Of a stretch of 11,057 nt of DNA, positions 6,689 through 11,057 are shown piece by piece (positions within the stretch are counted from its first letter, which is position 1; every line of letters starts with the position of its first letter). The stretch is from the NCBI GenBank assembly GCA_017303735.1, contig JAFLCF010000146.1:1-11057 (forward strand), read 5' to 3'. Origin of the DNA: Anaerolineae bacterium (lineage in GTDB: Bacteria > Chloroflexota > Anaerolineae > Anaerolineales > Villigracilaceae). Made by a program: the position numbers and the translations under genes. The notes below the pieces were generated by a model, which saw nothing but the letters and a program-made list of their open reading frames with translations, made no database searches and was not told the DNA's origin.

Positions 6689-6756
6689 GATGCCGGTAAA
6701 ACACGATTGTTCTCAAACAAAAGGCGCTCAAGCGCCTGAAAAGTCAACTTAACTGT
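6650..6756 (-). ncRNA. Possible short terminated RNA or RNase J leader transcript
   Basis: The distal promoter (start near 6756) and the terminator ending near 6650 bracket about 105 bases containing one 5'-proximal hairpin (6722-6737), a single-stranded AU-rich middle, and the terminator stem. This is the layout of a small RNA or of an attenuated leader. I recognise no known RNA family. The call depends entirely on the two flanking predictions. Confidence 0.3.
6717..6737 (-). terminator. Hairpin with T-rich tail downstream of the DUF1992 gene
   Basis: On the minus strand AGGCGC and GCGCCT (within 6722-6737) form a six-pair stem closed by a TTGA loop and followed by TTTGTTTGAG. It lies 86 bases past the DUF1992 stop and is a reasonable terminator for that gene, though the T tract is interrupted by G. 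The same tail motif TTTTGTTTGAG follows the second hairpin at 6661-6688. Confidence 0.5.
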
Positions 6757-6762
6757 CAAGAA

Positions 6763-6790
6763 GTATAGCAGGGCGGGGGGGATTTGTCAA
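6763..6790 (-). promoter_or_regulatory. Candidate distal promoter upstream of RNase J
   Basis: On the minus strand a consensus TTGACA (6790-6785) and TATACT (6768-6763, five of six) are spaced 16 bases apart by a C-rich stretch. Transcription would begin near 6756, after the DUF1992 stop, and would run through both T-tailed hairpins before reaching RNase J about 257 bases downstream. Confidence 0.5.
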
Positions 6791-6823
6791 AGCGGGTGCG
6801 TAATAGAAACGTTAAAGTTTTGC

Positions 6824-7150
6824 TCAGGCTTTACGGTTCTTTTTCTGGCGGTCCATCAAAATATTGAACTCCAACTGCTTATCGTGGAGGATCTTTTTGA
6901 TCTTGTTCCTTTGTACTTCTTCAAATGTGGCTGCCAGCCGTTCTTTGAGCGCCGCGATCTCTTGCAATAGATCCACTTCAGGCGAAACCAAACCTGCATT
7001 CTTTAACGCCGAATATGCCAGGCGCATATCTTCAGGCGTTTCGAAGTAAGCATCCAGGTCTAGTGGCTGTCCTTTACCCTTCAGGTTATCGAAGTCGCCG
7101 CGCTCCTGCGCTTCTTTTATCAAGGTCTCTACAATTTTTTCAAAGCTCAT
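6824..7150 (-). CDS. DUF1992 (DnaJ homologue subfamily C member 28 conserved domain) protein
   Basis: This 108-residue protein consists of the DUF1992 domain alone, the region named after human DNAJC28. Recognisable marks are IKEAQERGDFDNLKGKGQPL (residues 11-30), the YFETPEDMRLAYSALKNAGL block (35-54) and a coiled-coil-like stretch rich in Glu, Lys and Leu (about 62-105) ending in basic residues. No J domain is present, as is normal for bacterial members. Its molecular role is not established. It is transcribed divergently from the fusion gene. A TATAAT on the minus strand (7164-7159) lies only eight bases before the ATG and there is no Shine-Dalgarno, so a leaderless or near-leaderless mRNA is likely. 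Confidence 0.88.
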   Translation of the reverse strand: MSFEKIVETLIKEAQERGDFDNLKGKGQPLDLDAYFETPEDMRLAYSALKNAGLVSPEVDLLQEIAALKERLAATFEEVQRNKIKKILHDKQLEFNILMDRQKKNRKA

Positions 7151-7158
7151 TATTCGGC

Positions 7159-7164
7159 ATTATA
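7159..7164 (-). promoter_or_regulatory. -10 element of the DUF1992 gene, predicted leaderless start
   Basis: The minus strand reads TATAAT at 7164-7159, preceded by TGGTA, which also offers an overlapping TG-extended TATATA. Only eight bases separate it from the ATG at 7150, so transcription should start at or within two bases of the start codon. The -35 position (7187-7182, AATTTT) is poor. Confidence 0.5.
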
Positions 7165-7167
7165 TAC

Positions 7168-7188
7168 CAATTTTCACAATAAAAATTG
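7168..7188. promoter_or_regulatory. Shared dyad between the divergent promoters
   Basis: CAATTTT (7168-7174) and AAAATTG (7182-7188) are perfect seven-base arms separated by seven bases. The right arm overlaps the -35 of the rightward promoter and the -35 position of the leftward one, so a single dimeric regulator could control both genes. The AT richness makes a chance dyad possible. Confidence 0.35.
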
Positions 7189-7214
7189 ACAATCTATCGC
7201 GTCTCTTGTACACT
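7186..7214 (+). promoter_or_regulatory. Promoter of the fusion gene, predicted leaderless start
   Basis: A perfect TTGACA (7186-7191), a 17-base spacer and TACACT (7209-7214, four of six) form a good sigma-70-like promoter. The predicted first base, six to seven bases after the -10, coincides with the A of the ATG at 7221. No Shine-Dalgarno is visible, consistent with a leaderless mRNA. Confidence 0.6.
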
Positions 7215-7220
7215 TCTTAG

Positions 7221-9692
7221 ATGGACATAGACTTCGATCTCTACCGGTACGAAGTACGCATTTCCTCCGACCCGCTCGTGCGGCTCTCTGCCATCGATGT
7301 TTCACCCGAACGACCCAAACGCACCATCGTATTCGTTCATGGCTTCGGCGGCAAAGCGGAACAATGGCAATATCAAATGCAAAAATTCGCGATGGATAAC
7401 CGCGTGATTGCATTGGATATGCGTGGACATGGTCTCTCCGACAAGCCTTCTACTGGCTACGACATGCCGCGCATCCAACTGGACCTGGAAACGGCTCTGA
7501 CCCAGTTGAAAGTATCTCCGCCTTTTGTTTTAGTGGGCCATTCCTTTGGCGGCGCGGTCGTAACCGACTATGCCCTAAATCACCCCGACCATGTTGAAAA
7601 ATTGATCATTATTGCCACAGCAGGGGAGTTCAAACTCAACCCCTTGTTCAAACTTGGCTTGAACCTGCCTGCAACGGTCTTGCGGGCAATCGGTCCATTG
7701 ACGCGGAATTGGCTGCATGCTCCGCCGCATGCCTTGAAAGAGTTCTATCAGCGAAACATGTCCGTTTGGCGCGGCTGGGACAAGTTCGCGCAGCTTACCG
7801 TTCCCACCCTCGTCATCCGCGGACATCGCGATATCGTCTTCGACCGCCCGTTGTTCGAAAAAGTAGCCGGATCCATTCCTGGCGCAGAAGATATTGATAT
7901 TGGCGTATCCGGGCATATGGTCATGTTGGAGAGGCGCGAGACGGTAGACCGTGCCATCACGAATTTCCTCAAAGGCGAATCCAAAAAGACTTGGCGCGAT
8001 AAATCCTTTATCGTCTCCAAAACCCAACGAGACGATCTCAAGAGTGAGCGCGTGTGGCTGAACCACTATGAAGAAGGCGTGCCCTACACTGTGGACGTGC
8101 CGCGCATTCCTGCACATCATTTATTGCGTTCGGCGGTGAGGCGCTTTCCGGGTCGCCCGGCGATCTTCTTTGAAGGTGCCGCCATAACTTACCGCAGTTT
8201 GAACCATGAAGTTAATCGCTTTGCCAATGCATTGTTGGCGCAGGGAATTGGCAAAGGCGCACGTGTGGTTTTGCTGATGCCGAACATCCCGCAAATGGTG
8301 ATCGGGTTTTATGGCACCCTGAAAGCGGGTGCTGTAGCGGTGTTGATTCCGCCGATGACCGAGCCGGAGGAATTGATCCGCCAGATCAAAGAAGCAGACG
8401 CCAGTGTGCTGGTGACTATGTCTACTTGGGCGGGGTTGGCGAAGCAAATTCAAGAGGGGGCAGGCGTACCGCATGTGGTGTTGACCGACCCTGGGCAATA
8501 TCTCTCTCTGCCTAAAAAACTGATCTCACGCTGGCGCAACCGTGGCTTGGACTTTCGTAATGCTTTGCATTGGAATCGCTGGCTTTCTCAGCAAGACACA
8601 AAATCTCCCGGTTTGGACGTGCACTCGGATGATCTAGCAGTCATCATCTATACGGGCGGCACCACGGGGCTTTCAAAAGGTGTGATGCTTTCCCATCGCA
8701 ATCTGGTTGCCAATACGTTGCAGACCCGCCATTGGCTGCCAGGCGCACATGAAGGCAAAGAACGGTTCTTATGCGTTGTGCCTTTCTTCCATAGCTATGG
8801 CATGACGGCTGCTTTGAATGTGCCTGTTTCGCTTGGTTCGGCGATGATCCTCAAGCCGCAATTCAAGACCTTGGATGTGTTGAAGTCTATCAAGAAACAT
8901 AAGCCGACCATCTTCCCCGGCTCGCCGAGCATGTATGTGGCAATCAACAACTTCCCCGGTGTGCGCAAGTATGGCATACGCACGATCAAAGCCTGCATTA
9001 GCGGATCGGCTCCCTTGCCCGTGGAAGTGCAGGAAGCTTTCGAAAAATTGACCAAAGGCAAATTAGTGGAAGGCTATGGTCTGACCGAAGCCTCACCGAT
9101 CACACATGCCAACCCGTTGGGGAAGAACCGCCGACTGGGTACGATCGGCGTGCCGTTGCCATCGACTGAATCGGTCATCGTGGACTTGAAAAGCGGGCGC
9201 AAAGAAGTGGAGCCGGGTCAGATCGGCGAGCTTGCTATTCGTGGTCCGCAGGTGATGATGGGCTATTGGAAGAATGAAGCCGCCACCAAAGAAGTTATCA
9301 CCGAAGACGGCTGGCTGCTCACCGGCGATGTTGCCCAAGTGGATGAGGATGGTTTCTGCCGCATCATCGCTCGCAAGGCGGATATGTGGTACCCCGAAAA
9401 AGGCGGCAAAGAGCCTGCCTTCCCACGCGATGTGGAAGAAGTGATTTACGAAATTCCGCAGGTGAAAGAAGTGGCAGTTGTGGCAGTGGCTGGGCATCCC
9501 TTTGCGTTTGTGATCGCCGGGAAAGAAAAGACCAGTGCTGAGTCGGTCATTGCTTATTGCAAACGTCGTTTGCCACCGCACCTGGTGCCGCGCTTTGTGA
9601 TCTTCATGGAAGAATTCCCGCGCACGTTTATCGGCAAGGTCTTGCGCAGAGAGTTGGCGAAGCGTTATGGGAAGCAGATTGCAAGTGAATAG
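7221..9692 (+). CDS. Fusion of serine alpha/beta-hydrolase and acyl-CoA ligase (AMP-binding enzyme)
   Basis: The 823-residue protein carries two enzymes in one frame. Residues about 1-255 are an alpha/beta-hydrolase: FVHGFGG (38-44) for the oxyanion hole, nucleophile Ser108 in GHSFGG, and candidate Asp204 (GHRD) and His232 (SGHM). After a linker (about 255-295) comes an ANL-superfamily adenylate-forming domain. It has YTGGTTGLSKG (477-487) as P-loop, YGLTEAS (619-625), GWLLTGD (697-703), RKADM (718-722) and the C-terminal catalytic Lys806 in RTFIGKVLRREL. The likely reaction is ATP-dependent activation of a fatty or other carboxylic acid to acyl-CoA; the hydrolase may release that acid from an ester. 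There is no signal peptide, so it is cytoplasmic. The A8 region is unusual: DMWYPEKGG...AFPRDVEE replaces the usual glycine-rich loop, and the stretch between VAVVAVAGHP and FAFVIAG is shorter than the canonical form. The start is ATG at a leaderless promoter. Confidence 0.88.
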   Translation: MDIDFDLYRYEVRISSDPLVRLSAIDVSPERPKRTIVFVHGFGGKAEQWQYQMQKFAMDNRVIALDMRGHGLSDKPSTGYDMPRIQLDLETALTQLKVSPPFVLVGHSFGGAVVTDYALNHPDHVEKLIIIATAGEFKLNPLFKLGLNLPATVLRAIGPLTRNWLHAPPHALKEFYQRNMSVWRGWDKFAQLTVPTLVIRGHRDIVFDRPLFEKVAGSIPGAEDIDIGVSGHMVMLERRETVDRAITNFLKGESKKTWRDKSFIVSKTQRDDLKSERVWLNHYEEGVPYTVDVPRIPAHHLLRSAVRRFPGRPAIFFEGAAITYRSLNHEVNRFANALLAQGIGKGARVVLLMPNIPQMVIGFYGTLKAGAVAVLIPPMTEPEELIRQIKEADASVLVTMSTWAGLAKQIQEGAGVPHVVLTDPGQYLSLPKKLISRWRNRGLDFRNALHWNRWLSQQDTKSPGLDVHSDDLAVIIYTGGTTGLSKGVMLSHRNLVANTLQTRHWLPGAHEGKERFLCVVPFFHSYGMTAALNVPVSLGSAMILKPQFKTLDVLKSIKKHKPTIFPGSPSMYVAINNFPGVRKYGIRTIKACISGSAPLPVEVQEAFEKLTKGKLVEGYGLTEASPITHANPLGKNRRLGTIGVPLPSTESVIVDLKSGRKEVEPGQIGELAIRGPQVMMGYWKNEAATKEVITEDGWLLTGDVAQVDEDGFCRIIARKADMWYPEKGGKEPAFPRDVEEVIYEIPQVKEVAVVAVAGHPFAFVIAGKEKTSAESVIAYCKRRLPPHLVPRFVIFMEEFPRTFIGKVLRRELAKRYGKQIASE

Positions 9693-9740
9693 GTAAGCGG
9701 ACTTTATCGCGGACTCACGGATCAAAACGGACTAACGATT

Positions 9741-9770
9741 TTGACGGGTAAATTTTTACCCGTTACTAAT
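9741..9770 (+). promoter_or_regulatory. Candidate promoter of the second hydrolase with palindrome filling the spacer
   Basis: TTGACG (9741-9746) is followed after 17 bases by TACTAA (9764-9769), about 66 bases before the ATG at 9836. A perfect inverted repeat ACGGGTAAA-TT-TTTACCCGT (9744-9763) covers the end of the -35 and the whole spacer, a typical repressor or MerR-like operator position. No T tract follows, so it is not a good terminator for the upstream gene. The -10 is weak; TACAAT at 9770-9775 is a better hexamer but is badly spaced. Confidence 0.4.
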
Positions 9771-9793
9771 ACAATTGAATTAAGATATTACCC

Positions 9794-9822
9794 AGATGCC
9801 GCGTCCTACACATGCGGCATCT
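9794..9822 (+). promoter_or_regulatory. Leader hairpin before the second hydrolase
   Basis: AGATGCCGC (9794-9802) and GCGGCATCT (9814-9822) form a perfect nine-base stem with an 11-base loop, ending 13 bases before the start codon. Only TTTG follows, so termination is doubtful. The stem ends just before the weak ribosome binding site (GTGAGA, 9825-9830) and could influence translation. Confidence 0.45.
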
Positions 9823-9835
9823 TTGTGAGATGTAA

Positions 9836-10693
9836 ATGGAAGTACAGACGAAGAATCAGATCGAGTATCGAAAGATGACCTTGCCCAATGGGCGAACGGT
9901 AAATTATGTACACCAGGGGCAGGGAGAGCCCGTGGTGATGGTGCATGGGCTGGCGGCATCTTTGCATGACTGGGATGACCTGCTGCCAGAAACGACATCG
10001 GCGGGATATGCCGGGTATGCACTGGATTTGCTGGGGCATGGCGAAAGTGAGAAGCCAACCCATACGCATGATTATTCAGTGGATAATGCCTATGCTGATT
10101 TTGAAGCATGGATCGAGGCACTCGATATTTCCTTCCCGATCCATTTAGTGGGGCATTCGTTGGGTGGCGGGCTTTCGATGCTCTATACGTATCGCAACCC
10201 AGAGAAGGTCAAGTCTTTGGTGTTGGTCAACCCGTTCTATTCGATGGCGCAATTGCCGCCGGTCTTGCAGAAGATGTTCCATCATCAGCTGATCAACACA
10301 ACCCTGATCGACTGCACGCCGTATCGCGTGTTTCGCTTCTTTGTGGATATGACCAGCTTTAGCACCTATATCGGCAGCCGTGAAACGCATGTATTGCCGG
10401 AGCATATCCGTTACCAAACCGCGCTGGATTACAAACGGGCGGCATCTGGCATCTACAACATTCCGCGCACGCTTCATCACTTGGACCTGGACCTTGCGCG
10501 CATCACCCAGCCGACCCTACTCTTGTGGGGCGGACGTGACCAAACGCTTGCGCCTGCGTCCTTCCCGCAATTGGCAGCGAAGCTGCCGAACCTGGTGAAG
10601 AAACATTCCTTCCCGATCTGCGGACATGTGCCGCATCAATGCCACCCAGCAGACTTCAACCCGCATGTGATGGAGTTCTTGCGGAAGATCTGA
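9836..10693 (+). CDS. Alpha/beta-hydrolase, esterase/lipase-like
   Basis: This 285-residue single-domain alpha/beta-hydrolase has MVHGLAAS (35-42) as oxyanion turn, DLLGHGES (64-71), nucleophile Ser108 in GHSLGGG, Asp235 in WGGRDQTLAP and His264 in CGHVPHQCHP, giving a complete Ser-Asp-His triad. A helical cap lies between about residues 135 and 215. There is no signal peptide or lipobox, so it is probably cytoplasmic. Substrate cannot be told from sequence; relatives include esterases, lipases and C-C hydrolases. Its layout is close to the hydrolase half of the preceding fusion protein, with the nucleophile at the same residue number and a shared GHGxSxKP segment, so the two may be paralogues. 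A 143-base gap with its own palindromes separates them, suggesting separate regulation. The only Shine-Dalgarno-like sequence is GTGAGA. Confidence 0.88.
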   Translation: MEVQTKNQIEYRKMTLPNGRTVNYVHQGQGEPVVMVHGLAASLHDWDDLLPETTSAGYAGYALDLLGHGESEKPTHTHDYSVDNAYADFEAWIEALDISFPIHLVGHSLGGGLSMLYTYRNPEKVKSLVLVNPFYSMAQLPPVLQKMFHHQLINTTLIDCTPYRVFRFFVDMTSFSTYIGSRETHVLPEHIRYQTALDYKRAASGIYNIPRTLHHLDLDLARITQPTLLLWGGRDQTLAPASFPQLAAKLPNLVKKHSFPICGHVPHQCHPADFNPHVMEFLRKI

Positions 10694-10732
10694 CCATGGA
10701 CGGCGGACGATAGACCATGGATGGTTATAATA

Positions 10733-10745
10733 ATCCCGAAGGGAT
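10733..10745. repeat. Hairpin ATCCC-GAA-GGGAT
   Basis: A perfect five-base stem with a GAA loop. An alternative stem, ATAATCC (10730-10736) with GGATTAT (10750-10756), competes for the same bases. It is the first of three CCCGAAGGG-type units in this gap. Confidence 0.5.
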
Positions 10746-10782
10746 GTAAGGATTATAGAAAATTACGAAAATAGAATTTCAA

Positions 10783-10831
10783 ACCCCGAAGGGGTGACAT
10801 GATACTTTGAATCGTGACACCCCTTCGGGGT
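10783..10831. repeat. Paired palindromes ACCCCGAAGGGGTG and CACCCCTTCGGGGT
   Basis: ACCCCGAAGGGGTG (10783-10796) is the exact reverse complement of CACCCCTTCGGGGT (10818-10831), 21 bases apart. Each arm is also a hairpin on its own: ACCCC-GAA-GGGGT, and CCC-CTTCG-GGG, which as RNA is the very stable cUUCGg tetraloop. The region can therefore form either one long stem or two small ones. Neither is followed by a convincing T tract. Confidence 0.65.
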
Positions 10832-10993
10832 CATCGCTTGAGAAACGTTTTCAGTGTTGTTATAGGCTTTTAGAGCAGAAACAACTCAACATTATGAATG
10901 AAGCGGGGCTTTTTCCATGGTCAATGGTCCGTCGTCTATCGTCTAATGGGGAATCGAGTCAATATTTTAAGATTGCAATATCCAAATTACCTC

Positions 10994-11026
10994 TTGCATA
11001 CATACCGGCATGGTGCTAAAATGCCG
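10994..11026 (+). promoter_or_regulatory. Possible promoter for a gene at the right edge
   Basis: TTGCAT (10994-10999), 17 bases and TAAAAT (11017-11022, five of six) precede an ATG at 11041 and another at 11052 that could open a gene continuing outside the window. The dyad CGGCAT (11006-11011)/ATGCCG (11021-11026) overlaps the -10. The -35 is weak (three of six) and the downstream frame is too short to judge. Confidence 0.3.
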
Positions 11027-11057
11027 AACACATTAGCCATATGTACGGGGATGCAGT

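Larger units (their letters stand above)
10692..10943. repeat. Intergenic cassette bounded by imperfect 28-base inverted repeats
   Basis: The sequence at 10692-10719 matches the reverse complement of 10916-10943 at about 23 of 28 positions. The left end overlaps the TGA of the hydrolase gene and contains a direct repeat GACCATGGA (10692-10700, 10713-10721). Inside lie three CCC/GGG hairpins and a T-rich remainder with no supportable gene. No transposase and no clear target duplication are seen. It could be a small non-autonomous element, or a cluster of short interspersed repeats related to CCATGGTCCATCGTCC. Confidence 0.45.

Noticed and set aside
6582..6710. Leader peptide frame starting at a GTG upstream of RNase J (minus strand)
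   Set aside because: A frame of roughly 40 codons spans the T-tailed terminator and the palindrome, but there is no Shine-Dalgarno, no regulatory codon run, and the peptide looks random.
7221..9692. OleBC-type fusion of the long-chain olefin pathway
   Set aside because: OleB belongs to the haloalkane dehalogenase-like group with an Asp nucleophile, whereas this protein has Ser108 in GHSFGG. No OleA (thiolase-like) or OleD (reductase) gene is in the window. The similarity is in architecture only.
9093..9725. 210-codon open frame on the minus strand
   Set aside because: It is antisense to the ligase half of the fusion gene, which is strongly supported by ANL motifs. The translation is His- and Phe-rich without domain features.
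9698..9733. Three CGGACT direct repeats as an array or binding site cluster
   Set aside because: The copies are only six bases long, unevenly spaced (12 and 18 bases) and lack longer flanking similarity; chance is likely.
9744..9763. Intrinsic terminator for the fusion gene
   Set aside because: The stem is perfect but is followed by TACTAATAC rather than a T tract, and the Ts are in the loop. Its position between TTGACG and TACTAA fits an operator better.
10807..11019. 70-codon open frame on the plus strand in the terminal gap
   Set aside because: It runs through the hairpin and the right inverted repeat, has no ribosome binding site and no protein-like pattern, and is probably chance.
1..11057. 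CRISPR array, tRNA, rRNA, prophage or toxin-antitoxin genes
   Set aside because: No regular repeat-spacer pattern, cloverleaf, rRNA-like stretch, integrase, transposase or small paired toxin-antitoxin frames could be found on either strand.

Overview
The window reads as a compact stretch of bacterial chromosome at roughly 50% GC. The gene content (RNase J, MutY with an iron-sulfur cluster and NUDIX-like tail, a DUF1992 protein, a GT-C membrane glycosyltransferase, and a hydrolase/acyl-CoA ligase fusion), together with several small palindromic intergenic repeats, suggests Chloroflexota, perhaps Anaerolineae. That placement is an inference from gene flavour and repeat style; no marker gene here fixes the taxonomy. 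No rRNA, tRNA, CRISPR array or transposase was seen.

Layout: (1) positions 3-191 hold the C-terminal end of an unrecognised protein. (2) A rightward run follows: a metallo-beta-lactamase-fold protein with an altered metal motif (319-966), a 100-residue unknown protein one base later (968-1270), a small palindromic repeat (1278-1328), an 809-residue polytopic GT-C-type protein (1339-3768), and mutY (3780-4820). (3) A perfect 19-bp inverted repeat (4812-4850) overlaps the mutY stop and serves as a bidirectional terminator facing the convergent RNase J gene (4856-6499, minus). (4) The 324-base gap 6500-6823 is an elaborate leader for RNase J. It has two candidate minus-strand promoters, two hairpins followed by T-rich tracts, and several palindromes. 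(5) A DUF1992 gene (6824-7150, minus) and a large fusion gene (7221-9692, plus) diverge from a 70-base spacer whose promoters both sit so close to the start codons that both mRNAs look leaderless. (6) The fusion joins a serine alpha/beta-hydrolase to an acyl-CoA ligase/AMP-binding enzyme. A second free-standing alpha/beta-hydrolase follows (9836-10693). (7) From 10692 to the end there is no convincing gene. It holds a roughly 250-bp cassette bounded by imperfect inverted repeats and containing CCCGAAGGG-type hairpins, then a possible promoter for a gene beginning at the right edge.

How the genes may work together: mutY is a DNA repair gene and RNase J an RNA processing gene, and the two are unrelated apart from sharing a terminator. 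The fusion protein plausibly releases a carboxylic acid from an ester or thioester and then activates it as an acyl adenylate or acyl-CoA within one polypeptide, with the adjacent hydrolase perhaps acting on related substrates. The most noteworthy items are this fusion and its unusual ligase C-terminus, the divergent leaderless promoter pair, the structured RNase J leader with a possible terminated short RNA, and the metallo-beta-lactamase protein that lacks two canonical metal ligands.
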